Assembly: GCA_022572355.1 (NCBI GenBank)
Contig: JACZWC010000005.1
Coordinates: 53,207 to 117,206, forward strand
DNA length: 64,000 bases
DNA from: Bacteroidota bacterium
GTDB lineage: Bacteria; Bacteroidota; Bacteroidia; NORP154
Direction of reading: 5' to 3'
Shown: in pieces, positions 9,228 to 18,854 of the stretch
Numbering within the stretch: position 1 is the first letter of the stretch
Layout: every line of letters begins with the position of its first letter
Notes under the pieces: generated by a model
What the model saw: only the letters and a program-made list of their open reading frames with translations
Databases searched by the model: none
What the model was told of the DNA's origin: nothing
Position numbers and translations under genes: made by a program

Positions 9228-9746
9228 ATGAGTATCCAAAGGCCATTTAATTTCAAGAACTGGATTGAGGAAAACAAGCACTTACTTAAGCCTCCAGTTG
9301 GTAACCAATGTGTTTATACCGAAGCAGAAAATTTTATTGTTATGGTAGTGGGCGGCCCCAATAGCCGCAAGGACTATCATTACAACGAGAGCGAGGAGTT
9401 TTTCCATCAATTGGAAGGCGACATCATTTTGAAAATAATGGAAGATGGCAAACCAGTAGATATTCATATAAATGAAGGTGATATCTTCTTGTTGCCGCCC
9501 AAGGTTCCCCACTCACCTCGAAGGCCAGCGAATACGGTGGGATTGGTGATGGAAAAAGTTCGCGATGCGAACGACACTGACGGATTTATGTGGTTTTGCG
9601 AAGAATGTAACGAGAAAATTTATGAAGAGAAGTTTCATCTGAAAGACATTGTTACACAGCTGCCACCAATTATGGAGCGGTTCTACTCATCAGTTGAAAA
9701 CAGGACCTGTAAAAAATGTAATGCGGTAATGGAGCCTCCGGCATAA
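9228..9746 (+). CDS. nbaC: 3-hydroxyanthranilate 3,4-dioxygenase
   Basis: A 172-residue cupin that opens the ring of 3-hydroxyanthranilate with O2 to give 2-amino-3-carboxymuconate semialdehyde. Iron ligands are His51, Glu57 (HYNESEEFFH) and His95 (PPKVPHSP); Arg47 and Arg99 fit the substrate-binding arginines of the family. The C-terminal rubredoxin-like metal site, found in the bacterial form, is intact: CEEC (124-127) and CKKC (161-164). Length and motif spacing match the Cupriavidus enzyme. The gene stands 217 bases before the decarboxylase gene that uses its product. Confidence 0.95.
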   Translation: MSIQRPFNFKNWIEENKHLLKPPVGNQCVYTEAENFIVMVVGGPNSRKDYHYNESEEFFHQLEGDIILKIMEDGKPVDIHINEGDIFLLPPKVPHSPRRPANTVGLVMEKVRDANDTDGFMWFCEECNEKIYEEKFHLKDIVTQLPPIMERFYSSVENRTCKKCNAVMEPPA

Positions 9747-9963
9747 CTAGCTTCATGATTTGTAAATGAAGGGTACTTTAGTTTTTGATTGTCACTTAGT
9801 CTAATCTTAGCTGTACAGTAATTTGATGATGAGAGGATGGAAAACGCTGATGAGACAATTGTCTAACAACAGTTTAACAATCGTATGACAATACAGAAAA
9901 TGAAATTAAGACCAAATATTGTTAAATAGTTCAACAAATTAAAAATCATCACGCTAGTCCGTA
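9747..9963. other. Intergenic region between dioxygenase and decarboxylase genes
   Basis: No gene is visible in these 217 bases. Near the start CTTCAT and ATGAAG form a small hairpin just after the dioxygenase stop. At 9853-9864 lies a perfect 12-base palindrome, AGACAATTGTCT, with further GACAAT words close by, which could be an operator for the decarboxylase gene. No clear TAnnTTTG box was found. Confidence 0.4.
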
Positions 9964-10971
9964 ATGTTGATTGTAGATATCCATACCCACATCCTTCCCG
10001 AACACATACCCAACTTTCGAGAAAAGTTTGGTTACGGCGAATTCATTCGCCTCGAACATCATAAACCCTGTTGCGCCAGGATGATGATGGATGACCAGTT
10101 TTTTCGTGAAGTAGAAGACAACTGTTGGTCAGCTGAAACTCGAATGAGAGAGTGTGATAATCATCATGTAAACGTTCAGGTATTATCGACTGTTCCTGTG
10201 ATGTTTTCTTATTGGGCGGAACCAAAAGATACACTGGAACTATCAGTTTTTTTGAACGATCACATTGCTGGAATCGTTGAGAAATACCCCAAGCGATTTG
10301 TTGGCCTGGGAACCCTTCCCATGCAAGATAGCAAGCTAGCCATAAAAGAGTTGGAGAGATGCAAGGAAATTGGAATGCGCGGGATACAAATTGGATCACA
10401 CATTAACAATTGGAACCTGGACCAGCCTGAAATTATTGATGTGTTCACAGCAATGGAAGACCTTGACATGGCATTGTTTGTTCATCCGTGGTGGTGGATG
10501 GCCAAAGAAAAAATGCCTAAATATTGGCTTTCCTGGCTGGTGGGTATGCCTGCAGAAACATCATTGGCAATATGCTCAATGATATTTGGAGGGGTGTTTT
10601 CAAAATTACCACGATTGAGGGTGGCATTTGCACATGGAGGCGGAGCCTTTCCTGCGACGATAGGAAGAATTGAACATGGGTTTAATGTGCGGCCAGATTT
10701 AGTTGCTAAAGACAATGACGTTAATCCGAGGGAGTATCTAGGAAAGTTTTACTTGGATAGCTTAGTACATGATAAAAAAATGCTGGATTATATAATTGAT
10801 CTCATTGGTGAAGATAAAGTAGCCATGGGAACGGATTATCCATTTCCGCTGGGTGAACTCATTCCAGGAGAGCTCATCAATAGCATGAATTACAATAATG
10901 AGAGAAAAGAACGTTTGTTAAGCGGAACGGCATTGGAATGGTTAGCATTGGAAGGAAGTGCTTTCGAATAA
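9964..10971 (+). CDS. nbaD: 2-amino-3-carboxymuconate-6-semialdehyde decarboxylase (ACMSD)
   Basis: A 335-residue amidohydrolase-superfamily decarboxylase, the standard length. Metal ligands are visible in order: His7 and His9 (DIHTHILPEH), His174 (FVHPWWWM), His224 (AFAHGGGAFP) and Asp291 (MGTDYPFPLG). It removes CO2 from aminocarboxymuconate semialdehyde, diverting it from spontaneous quinolinate formation towards aminomuconate. The substrate is made by the dioxygenase at 9228 and the product is taken by the dehydrogenase at 6929. The upper kynurenine enzymes (kynA, kmo, kynU) and the 2-aminomuconate deaminase are not in the window. Confidence 0.94.
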   Translation: MLIVDIHTHILPEHIPNFREKFGYGEFIRLEHHKPCCARMMMDDQFFREVEDNCWSAETRMRECDNHHVNVQVLSTVPVMFSYWAEPKDTLELSVFLNDHIAGIVEKYPKRFVGLGTLPMQDSKLAIKELERCKEIGMRGIQIGSHINNWNLDQPEIIDVFTAMEDLDMALFVHPWWWMAKEKMPKYWLSWLVGMPAETSLAICSMIFGGVFSKLPRLRVAFAHGGGAFPATIGRIEHGFNVRPDLVAKDNDVNPREYLGKFYLDSLVHDKKMLDYIIDLIGEDKVAMGTDYPFPLGELIPGELINSMNYNNERKERLLSGTALEWLALEGSAFE

Positions 10972-10989
10972 ACAATACGATTTGTTTTT

Positions 10990-11724
10990 ATGATTTTAAG
11001 AACAGAAAATCTCGTTAAAAAATACAAGAGCAGGGCTGTTGTTAACGAAGTTTCGATCGAAGTCGCCCAAGGTGAGGTTGTTGGCTTGTTGGGGCCGAAT
11101 GGCGCTGGTAAAACAACGACATTTTATATGATGGTTGGGCTAATAAAACCCAACTCGGGAAGTATTTACCTGGGTGAAGAAAACATTACGACACAACCGA
11201 TGTATAAAAGGGCTCAGAAGGGCATAGGGTATTTGCCACAAGAAGCCTCGATTTTCAGGAAACTAAGCGTTGAGGATAACCTGATTGCAGTGCTTGAAAT
11301 GACTTCCTTATCCAAAGACGAGCAAAAGAAAAAGATGGAAGATCTGTTGGATGAATTTGGACTTCAACATGTTAGAACCAATAGAGGGGATCTGCTTTCA
11401 GGAGGCGAAAGAAGAAGAACTGAAATTGCGAGATCCCTGGCCGTCAGCCCTAGTTTCATATTGCTAGATGAGCCATTTGCAGGTATTGACCCAATTGCCG
11501 TTGAGGACATTCAAAATATTATTTCCCAACTTAGAGAGAAAAATATTGGAATTCTAATTACTGATCACAATGTGCACGAGACCCTTTCAATAACGGATCG
11601 GTCTTATCTTTTGTTCGAAGGGAAAATTCTAAAGGCTGGAACGTCAAAGGAATTATCTGAGGACGAACAGGTACGAAAGGTGTATTTGGGTCAAAATTTT
11701 GAACTCAGAGAGAGGGCAACTTAG
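10990..11724 (+). CDS. lptB: LPS export ABC transporter ATP-binding protein LptB
   Basis: A 244-residue ATPase that powers extraction of lipopolysaccharide from the inner membrane by LptFG. Walker [10 protein letters not shown] (35-43), Q-loop Gln84 in YLPQEASIF, signature LSGGE (136-140), Walker B FILLDE (156-161) and switch His193 are all present. [12 protein letters not shown] is highly typical of LptB and separates it from branched-chain amino acid transporters. The gene lies 18 bases after the decarboxylase gene but belongs to a different process. Its last four bases overlap the end of the convergent SPOR gene. Confidence 0.95.
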   Translation: MILRTENLVKKYKSRAVVNEVSIEVAQGEVVGLLGPNGAGKTTTFYMMVGLIKPNSGSIYLGEENITTQPMYKRAQKGIGYLPQEASIFRKLSVEDNLIAVLEMTSLSKDEQKKKMEDLLDEFGLQHVRTNRGDLLSGGERRRTEIARSLAVSPSFILLDEPFAGIDPIAVEDIQNIISQLREKNIGILITDHNVHETLSITDRSYLLFEGKILKAGTSKELSEDEQVRKVYLGQNFELRERAT

Positions 11725-12137
11725 TCCTCCCAATCGGGTATTGGAATCATATCTTTTACGATAAAAGCACCCGGATAATCCATATATAATTCTTTATGCA
11801 GTTTTTGTGCTTCGAGGTGGGTTCTGAAATCGCCAACCCTTACCTTAAAGTAAGGAGCATCATAAATCACATAACCTTTATAGTCTGGCAATTTCTCAAC
11901 GAATCCTGCCTTTTCTTTTAAGGCATTCTTTTTGCTTGCCCCAAAAAATATCTGCACTCTAAAACCAGGCATCAATCCCTTCTCCGACTCATTACTTGCA
12001 ACATGTAGGTTTACCAGCTCATTAACTCTTTTGTCTTGCACTAAAGTTATTCCTATAGTGTCCGTCTTGGATTGCTGAGCAGAAGCAATAAAATAAGCCA
12101 ACTGCAATCCCATAAATACTATTGTTATACGTCTCAT
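11721..12137 (-). CDS. Exported SPOR-domain protein
   Basis: About 138 residues. The start is placed at the ATG giving [16 protein letters not shown] and a signal peptide ending near SAQQ; a start nine codons upstream would add charged residues before the signal. Residues about 55-130 form a SPOR-like domain ([14 protein letters not shown] and [16 protein letters not shown]). SPOR domains bind denuded glycan strands of peptidoglycan, often at division sites. The gene converges on lptB with a four-base overlap of the stop regions. Confidence 0.8.
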   Translation of the reverse strand: MRRITIVFMGLQLAYFIASAQQSKTDTIGITLVQDKRVNELVNLHVASNESEKGLMPGFRVQIFFGASKKNALKEKAGFVEKLPDYKGYVIYDAPYFKVRVGDFRTHLEAQKLHKELYMDYPGAFIVKDMIPIPDWED

Positions 12138-12264
12138 CTTGCGCGCAAAATTACATTTCTGCAAATTATGAAAAGTCTTTTTATATCGAAGTTAATAACA
12201 GCTAATTCGCGCATACTTACAAATTGGTGCTTGTTCGCCGAATTTTAGTTGATTTTCATCGATT

Positions 12265-12298
12265 TTTGATCAGTAAACTAAATATTCTTATAAATTTG
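12265..12298 (+). promoter_or_regulatory. Promoter of the act/cox respiratory operon
   Basis: TTTG at 12265-12268 and TAAATTTG at 12291-12298 match the Bacteroidota -33/-7 elements with a 22-base spacer. Transcription would start near 12305, about 30 bases before the actA ATG. No other good box is seen before the later operon genes. Confidence 0.55.
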
Positions 12299-12335
12299 CC
12301 GTCAAATTGATTTTATCTCTGCTGTTCGGAAGAAA

Positions 12336-13655
12336 ATGACAATGACCCACAGCTTGTCCAAGTCCAATAGTTTGAACATAGATTTTCAGCATTACCTCTC
12401 TGCGTTTTGGCGGCGAAAATTAGTGTCTGCAGTAATCATTCTTTTCTGCTTTACAATTATTGTGCCGCGTGCAAATGCACAAGATGAAATTGACGGGGCA
12501 GCTATTTTCAAAAAGATATGTACCCAATGCCACACAATAGGTAAGGGAAAGTTAACAGGTCCGGACCTTAAAGACGCGCACAAAAGAGTTCCTCAGCCCT
12601 ATGAGGAATGGATGGTTCCATGGATTCAGAACTCCCAGGCGGTTATCAAGTCAGGGGACGATTACGCTAACAAAATATTTGAAGAGTTCAACAAGACACT
12701 GATGACTACCAACCCGTTGTCGGATGAAGAGGCATTGGCGGTGATTCAATATATAGTTGAAGAGAGCGCCAAAGAAATAAAAAAGGCAGGTGCTGTCGCA
12801 GACAATCCATATGAACCTGCGCCCGAAGAGGAGACCGATAACACTTCAGACTATATATTATTAGCGTTTGGCACCATATTCTTAGCCTTAATATTAATTC
12901 TTGGGTCAGTAGGGAAATCGCTGAGGAGGCTGGTGGCAGAAAAACAAAGTTTACCAGAACCAATAGAGCTAAGCGCAATTGCAAGCTTGAGGCAATGGAT
13001 GGGTTCTAACAAGAGAGTTGTTGCTGTAATTATCATAGTATTGCTTGCATACGGGTCAAAACAAGGTTGGAATGCGATGCTCTATCTGGATGTACAGCAA
13101 GGGTATGAACCGGAGCAACCTATCTGGTTTTCGCACAAAGTTCATGCTGGCACAAATGGAATTAACTGTGTTTATTGCCACTCGGGTGCGGAGAAGGGAA
13201 AAACGGCGGGGATTCCTTCAGCTAACGTTTGTATGAATTGCCATAAGGCAATTAAGGACGGAACATTTACGGGAGACAAAGAAATCCCCAAAATTTATGC
13301 CGCGCTTGACTATGATGTGGAGAAGCAAACTTATGGAGATAATACAACGCCAATCAATTGGATTAGAGTCCATAATCTTTCTGACCTTGTATATTTTAAT
13401 CATTCACAACATGTGGTGGTAGGACAGATAGAATGTCAAACTTGTCATGGCCCGGTGGAGGAAATGCATGTGATGAGACAGGAATCATTGTTAACAATGG
13501 GCTGGTGTATAGATTGTCATAGGAAAACGGAAGTGAAGATGGAAGGCAACGAATATTATACTGAACTTCATGCCAAACTTGTGGAGAAGCACAATGGTGA
13601 AAAAATTACAGTTGATAAAATGGGAGGTATAGATTGCGCCCGGTGTCATTATTAA
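12336..13655 (+). CDS. actA: Alternative complex III multihaem cytochrome c subunit ActA (six haem motifs)
   Basis: A 439-residue exported cytochrome with a signal peptide cut near RANAQD. Six CxxCH motifs are visible at residues 62-66, 278-282, 299-303, 367-371, 391-395 and 434-438. The C-terminal five form the pentahaem part of ActA; the N-terminal one belongs to a separate small class I cytochrome-like domain. Two membrane segments (about 173-191 and 227-241) lie between them. ActA passes electrons from quinol oxidation to the oxidase in the actABCDEF-coxBA operon. The extra N-terminal monohaem domain makes this longer than a bare pentahaem ActA. Confidence 0.9.
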   Translation: MTMTHSLSKSNSLNIDFQHYLSAFWRRKLVSAVIILFCFTIIVPRANAQDEIDGAAIFKKICTQCHTIGKGKLTGPDLKDAHKRVPQPYEEWMVPWIQNSQAVIKSGDDYANKIFEEFNKTLMTTNPLSDEEALAVIQYIVEESAKEIKKAGAVADNPYEPAPEEETDNTSDYILLAFGTIFLALILILGSVGKSLRRLVAEKQSLPEPIELSAIASLRQWMGSNKRVVAVIIIVLLAYGSKQGWNAMLYLDVQQGYEPEQPIWFSHKVHAGTNGINCVYCHSGAEKGKTAGIPSANVCMNCHKAIKDGTFTGDKEIPKIYAALDYDVEKQTYGDNTTPINWIRVHNLSDLVYFNHSQHVVVGQIECQTCHGPVEEMHVMRQESLLTMGWCIDCHRKTEVKMEGNEYYTELHAKLVEKHNGEKITVDKMGGIDCARCHY

Positions 13656-13667
13656 TTATATAAACAA

Positions 13668-16600
13668 ATGCCAACAACGAAGAAATATTTCAAGAGTCCG
13701 GAAGAGCTGGAAAATAAACAGGAGTTTATTGACCAACAGAAAAACGAATTTGTTGAAGAACTTCCCATTGATAAATTTCTTGGCGATAGTGGTCTGGCTA
13801 CTTCCTCCACATCCAGAAGGGACTTTCTAAAGTTTTTAGGATTTGGAGTAGGTGCAGCAACGCTCGCAGCGTGTGAAGGGCCGGTTCACAAGGCCATCCC
13901 GTATCTTAATAAGCCGGAGGAAATTACGCCTGGAGAGGCGAATTGGTATGCCTCTACATATATTAACGGAACAGATTACTGCCCCGTACTTGTAAAGACA
14001 AGGGAGGGCAGGCCTATTCACATTGAAGGCAATAAAATGTCACCGGTAACCAACGGAGCTGTCAATGCTCGGGTGCAAGCCTCGGTTTTATCGTTGTATG
14101 ATTCTGGTAGATTGAAAGGACCCATGGCCAATGGAGCAGAAAGTACATGGGCGGAAGTGGATAAGGAAATAGGATCGAAATTAAATGCAATACGAGAAAA
14201 TGGTGGAAGTGTGCGGGTGCTGAGTAGCTCAGTGGGAAGCCCAACAACGAAAAGGGCGATACATGAATTCCTTGCAAGTTTCAATATCCCGAAAGAGGAG
14301 GATTCTGAAGAAGGATCAGTTTCCGTAGATGCAGTGCATGTTGTGTATGATGCGGTGTCCTATTCAGGTATAAGAAAGGCAAATGAGTTGAGTTTTGGAA
14401 AGGCAGTTGTGCCCAATTATAGATTTGATAAAGCAAAAGCTATTGTCAGCGTGGGAGCTGACTTCTTGGGTAACTGGGTGGCGCCTATTGAGTTTAGTCA
14501 TCAATATGGTATAGCGAGAAGGGTTGATAAAGGGAATTTGGCTAAGCATATCCAATTTGAATCGAACTTGTCACTATCAGGTAGCAATGCAGACGACAGG
14601 TATCCAGTCAAGCCGTCGCAATACGGAGCTGTCTTAACGGGTATCTACAACGAAATCGCCAAGTTAATGGGCCGTCCACCTGTTCCTTCAAGACAGCTTG
14701 GGGGAGAAATGATGAGTAGCGTAATGGCAGCGGCTAATCACTTGTTAAAAAACAAAGGCGCTGCAATTCTCATTTCAGGGTCAAATAATCCAAATCATCA
14801 GGTTGTTGCCAACTCGATAAACGAGCTGATAGGAAGTTACGGTAATACAATAGACCTGAACAATCCAAGACTTAATATACAAAGTGATGATACTGCTGTT
14901 TCTAAATTGATTAAAGAAATGAATGCAGGATCGATATCTGCCCTTATAATATACGGTACCAATCCTTCTTATTCTCTGCCAAATTCTTTGGAGTTCAACA
15001 GCGGCCTGGGAAAGGTCGGTTTAACAATTTCATTTGCCGACAGAATGGATGAAACCGGTGGATTGGTCGACTATGTCTGCCCCGATCATCATTACTTGGA
15101 ATCTTGGAACGATGCCAGTTCTATAGCCGGTGAATACAGTTTGTGCCAGCCAACAATTAAGCCATTATTTAAGACCCGGCAGGCTCAGGAAAGCTTGATC
15201 AATTGGGCGGGAAACAAATCAAACTATCTCACCTTTTTAAAGAAAAGCTGGGAAGAGACTGTTTTCCCTGATCAATCGAAACACGTATTTTTTGATTCTT
15301 TCTGGAACCAAAGCCTTCATGACGGAGTTATTACAGTATCTTCTAAAAACGCCGATGCGCCAGACGCTGAAGTGAATGAGGAGGAAGCAGAGGAAGTGAT
15401 GAGCAATCCGGTCATGGAAGCGGCTTCAAATCTTAGCGAGTCAGAAAATGGGGAAGGTAAATGGGAATTGTCTCTCTATGAAAAAATTGGTATTGGTAAC
15501 GGAGAGCACGCAAATAATCCATGGTTGCAAGAGCTTCCTGATCCTGTTTCAAAAGTTTGCTGGGACAATTATATCACCATGAATCCTTCTCAGATGAAGG
15601 AGCTTAATTTCAATACAACGTTGGGGCAAGTGCAGGAGGCGGACGTAGTTGAAATAAGCATAAATGGAACTACTATAAAAGCACCGGTTTACCCACAATA
15701 TGGGCAGGCTAAAGGGACGATTGGCTTGGCTGTAGGTTACGGGAGAACAGGCTCCGGAAAAACAGGAGATGGAGTTGGTGTCAATGCATATCCTTTGGCG
15801 ACATTTAATAACGGCAACATATCTTTTGAACCAGGCAGTGTTGAAATGAGCGGGTCAGTAGGAGGCTATCACATTGCGACTATACAAACACATCATACCA
15901 TGATGGGTCGTGATCCTGTTCGGGAGACTACGCTGGAGGAATTTGAAACTGATCCGAAATCAGGAAATCCAGAGACTAAAATAATGACGACAGATCATTT
16001 ATTGAAATCTCCCGAAGAAGTTAATTTGTGGCAAAGCTTTCCAAAGGAAGGTCATTTTTGGAATCTGTCAATTGATCTCACTGCATGTATTGGATGTGGA
16101 GCTTGCGTAGTTAGTTGTACTTCAGAGAATAATGTTCCCGTTGTTGGAAAGGATGAAGTGAGGAGGAGCAGGGAGATGCATTGGATTAGAATAGATAGAT
16201 ATTACAGCAGTGATGAGGAACAAAAACCAGAAAATGACAGAGACCTGGATGAAATGGAAGTGCCATCTAGCTCAGGTAGCTTATCTGTGGTTTTCCAGCC
16301 ACTCATGTGTCAGCACTGTAACCACGCACCTTGCGAAACAGTTTGTCCGGTAGCAGCTACAACACATAGTAATGACGGACTCAACCAAATGATTTATAAC
16401 AGGTGTGTTGGAACAAAATTCTGTTTGAACAATTGTCCCTATAAGGTGAGAAGATTCAACTGGTTTAATTACAAGGATGACAACAAATTTGCAGATGTAA
16501 ATCCTTCTCAGGATGATTGGGGCAGGATGGTGCTCAACCCAGATGTGGTGGTCAGGTCCAGAGGTGTTATGGAAAAATGCTCCATGTGTATTCAAAGAAT

Positions 16601-16838
16601 ACAGGCCGGTAAATTAACGGCAAAGAAGGATCGTAGGAAGTTAGTCGATGGTGATATTCAAACAGCTTGTGCAGCAGCATGCCCAACTCACGCGATTAAA
16701 TTCGGGGATGTAAATGATGAGACGAGTGAAATGGCCGAGCTGAAAGAAAATCCTAGAGCATATTATTTGTTGGATGAACTAAATACACAGCCTTCAGTTA
16801 GATACTTGACCAAGGTTAGAAACAAGAACAAAGCATAA
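13668..16838 (+). CDS. actB: Alternative complex III iron-sulfur subunit ActB
   Basis: A 1056-residue periplasm-facing protein. A twin-arginine signal (SRRDFLKF, 49-56) is followed by a lipobox-like LAAC with Cys69, so it may be lipid-anchored. The middle resembles a molybdopterin oxidoreductase fold that in this family carries no molybdenum cofactor. The C-terminal ferredoxin-like domain (from about residue 800) has four cysteine clusters: CIGCGACVVSC, CQHCNHAPCETVC, CVGTKFCLNNC and CSMC/CAAAC. It forms the electron wire from the quinol site to ActA. It starts 12 bases after actA. Confidence 0.93.
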   Translation: MPTTKKYFKSPEELENKQEFIDQQKNEFVEELPIDKFLGDSGLATSSTSRRDFLKFLGFGVGAATLAACEGPVHKAIPYLNKPEEITPGEANWYASTYINGTDYCPVLVKTREGRPIHIEGNKMSPVTNGAVNARVQASVLSLYDSGRLKGPMANGAESTWAEVDKEIGSKLNAIRENGGSVRVLSSSVGSPTTKRAIHEFLASFNIPKEEDSEEGSVSVDAVHVVYDAVSYSGIRKANELSFGKAVVPNYRFDKAKAIVSVGADFLGNWVAPIEFSHQYGIARRVDKGNLAKHIQFESNLSLSGSNADDRYPVKPSQYGAVLTGIYNEIAKLMGRPPVPSRQLGGEMMSSVMAAANHLLKNKGAAILISGSNNPNHQVVANSINELIGSYGNTIDLNNPRLNIQSDDTAVSKLIKEMNAGSISALIIYGTNPSYSLPNSLEFNSGLGKVGLTISFADRMDETGGLVDYVCPDHHYLESWNDASSIAGEYSLCQPTIKPLFKTRQAQESLINWAGNKSNYLTFLKKSWEETVFPDQSKHVFFDSFWNQSLHDGVITVSSKNADAPDAEVNEEEAEEVMSNPVMEAASNLSESENGEGKWELSLYEKIGIGNGEHANNPWLQELPDPVSKVCWDNYITMNPSQMKELNFNTTLGQVQEADVVEISINGTTIKAPVYPQYGQAKGTIGLAVGYGRTGSGKTGDGVGVNAYPLATFNNGNISFEPGSVEMSGSVGGYHIATIQTHHTMMGRDPVRETTLEEFETDPKSGNPETKIMTTDHLLKSPEEVNLWQSFPKEGHFWNLSIDLTACIGCGACVVSCTSENNVPVVGKDEVRRSREMHWIRIDRYYSSDEEQKPENDRDLDEMEVPSSSGSLSVVFQPLMCQHCNHAPCETVCPVAATTHSNDGLNQMIYNRCVGTKFCLNNCPYKVRRFNWFNYKDDNKFADVNPSQDDWGRMVLNPDVVVRSRGVMEKCSMCIQRIQAGKLTAKKDRRKLVDGDIQTACAAACPTHAIKFGDVNDETSEMAELKENPRAYYLLDELNTQPSVRYLTKVRNKNKA

Positions 16839-16846
16839 ACGAATAG

Positions 16847-18343
16847 ATGTCAAACGTTGTATCTGAAATACGGGAGCCACTTATACTAGGCGACAGAACG
16901 ATCCACGACATTACGGAGGATATTGCTAGGTCTGTAGAGGGTAAAGCCAACAAATGGTGGTGGATTGTGTTTGCGATTGCTGTATCTACAGCAACGTGGG
17001 GTGTTTGCTGTATTTTGTATACTGTTGGGGCGGGAATTGGCTCCTGGGGTGTTAACAAGACCGTTGGTTGGGCCTGGGACATTACAAACTTTGTGTGGTG
17101 GATTGGAATTGGCCATGCCGGAACTTTGATCTCTGCGGTATTGATGTTGTTTCGACAGCGTTGGAGAATGGCAATCAACAGATCTGCTGAGGCCATGACA
17201 ATTTTTGCGGTAATGATGGCCGGGTTATTTCCTATTCTACACATGGGAAGGCCGTGGTTGGCATACTTTAACTTACCGTTCCCCAATCAATTGGGATCCC
17301 TTTGGGTTAATTTTAATTCTCCTCTTATTTGGGATGTTTTTGCTATCTCGACTTACTTAACCGTTTCCATTGTTTTCTGGTATCTCGGTTTGATTCCAGA
17401 CTTTGCGATGATCAGGGATAGGGCCCGGGTTAGAGGAAATGCCATGTACGACAAGGTTTACAGCCTTCTGAGTTTTGGATGGAGTGGCAGAGCAAGAGAC
17501 TGGAGCAGATTTGAGGAAGTCTCTTTGGTATTGGCTGGATTGGCAACGCCGCTTGTATTTTCTGTTCACTCGATTGTAAGTATGGATTTCGCGGCAGCTA
17601 TTGTGCCTGGCTGGCACACCACCATCTTCCCTCCTTACTTTGTTCTTGGAGCCCTGTTCTCTGGATTTGCCATGGTTATTACGTTAACGGTTACAATGCG
17701 GAAAGTGATGAGCCTTGAAAATTACATTACTATTCGACATGTAGAATCGATGAACTATATCATCATGCTTACAGGTTCTTTGGTAGGTACAGCATATATT
17801 ACCGAGTTATTCATGGCATGGTATTCCGGTGTGGAGTACGAACAATACGCCTTTCTTAACAGAGCTACAGGCCCTTATTGGTGGGCTTATATGATCATGA
17901 TGACTTGCAATGTGGTAACGCCACAGCTGTTTTGGTTTAAAGCCATCAGAACGAGTTTTACGGCCTCTTTTATAATTGCGTTTTTTGTGAATATTGGAAT
18001 GTGGTTCGAGCGATTTGTGATCATTGTAACATCTCTCCACAGAGATTATCTGCCATCAAGCTGGACTATGTTCCACCCAACGTTCATCGATATAGGACTG
18101 TTTGTTGGAACCATTGGAATATTTTTCACATTGTTCTTGCTGTTTGCCAGGGTGTTCCCTGTCATTGCTCAGGCTGAGACAAAATCAATATTGAAAATAG
18201 TTGGTTCGCAATACGTGGAAATCAATGCACGGGCACCTGTGAAGGAAAATATGGAGGAGAAAGAAGTTGAAGAGAAGGCTGAAGAATCAAGCGAAGACAA
18301 TGCTGGTGAGGAATCAGCAGAAAACGACAAAGAAGATGAGTAA
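16847..18343 (+). CDS. actC: Alternative complex III quinol-oxidising membrane subunit ActC (NrfD-like)
   Basis: A 498-residue NrfD/PsrC-type integral membrane protein with about ten hydrophobic segments, including a HAGTLISAVLMLFRQRWR helix pair and LHRDYLPSSW loop typical of ActC. It is one of two quinol-binding subunits in the complex. It begins 8 bases after actB. The C-terminus is an unusual acidic tail of about 35 residues rich in Glu; its coding sequence ends in ATGAGTAA, where the actD start overlaps the actC stop, so translation is probably coupled. Confidence 0.93.
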   Translation: MSNVVSEIREPLILGDRTIHDITEDIARSVEGKANKWWWIVFAIAVSTATWGVCCILYTVGAGIGSWGVNKTVGWAWDITNFVWWIGIGHAGTLISAVLMLFRQRWRMAINRSAEAMTIFAVMMAGLFPILHMGRPWLAYFNLPFPNQLGSLWVNFNSPLIWDVFAISTYLTVSIVFWYLGLIPDFAMIRDRARVRGNAMYDKVYSLLSFGWSGRARDWSRFEEVSLVLAGLATPLVFSVHSIVSMDFAAAIVPGWHTTIFPPYFVLGALFSGFAMVITLTVTMRKVMSLENYITIRHVESMNYIIMLTGSLVGTAYITELFMAWYSGVEYEQYAFLNRATGPYWWAYMIMMTCNVVTPQLFWFKAIRTSFTASFIIAFFVNIGMWFERFVIIVTSLHRDYLPSSWTMFHPTFIDIGLFVGTIGIFFTLFLLFARVFPVIAQAETKSILKIVGSQYVEINARAPVKENMEEKEVEEKAEESSEDNAGEESAENDKEDE

Positions 18344-18854
18344 AGTTATACATGCATTGTATGACGATGACGTAAAGTTGTTGGATTGCGTAAAAGAATT
18401 GCGTTCCAACGAGATTCACATTAAAGATGTGTATTCACCATATCCGGTGCACGGCCTGGATGTAGCAATGGGTATACCGAGGACGCGATTGGCAATATGT
18501 GCCTTCATTTATGCTATGACAGGCCTGGCTGCAGCTGCGACCATGATGTGGTACATGATGATTGTGGATTGGCCCATGAACATAGGTGGCAAACCGAGCT
18601 TTAGCTTTATTCAGAATCTTCCTGCTTTTATACCCATTTTATTTGAAGCAAGTGTGTTTTGTGCAGCACATGGTATAGTTCTAACTTTTTTTCTCAGGAG
18701 CTGGATCTTACCAGGAGTATCGAACAAAAATCCTGATCCAAGAACAACCGATGACCTGCATTTAGTGGAATTGGTAGACCTGGATGATAATGAGTTATCT
18801 GAAGCCATGAAAATATTAAAGAAGAGCGGAGCAAAAGAAATCAATGAAAAATAA
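18336..18854 (+). CDS. actD: Alternative complex III subunit ActD (DUF3341)
   Basis: A 172-residue membrane protein with two transmembrane helices (around residues 55-75 and 95-115) and an N-terminal cytoplasmic domain beginning MSKVIHALYDDD, the usual ActD start. An ATG 23 codons upstream exists but would read through the acidic actC tail region, so the ATG at 18336, overlapping the actC stop by eight bases, is preferred. DUF3341 proteins are structural subunits of alternative complex III. The gene overlaps actE by 11 bases. Confidence 0.9.
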   Translation: MSKVIHALYDDDVKLLDCVKELRSNEIHIKDVYSPYPVHGLDVAMGIPRTRLAICAFIYAMTGLAAAATMMWYMMIVDWPMNIGGKPSFSFIQNLPAFIPILFEASVFCAAHGIVLTFFLRSWILPGVSNKNPDPRTTDDLHLVELVDLDDNELSEAMKILKKSGAKEINEK

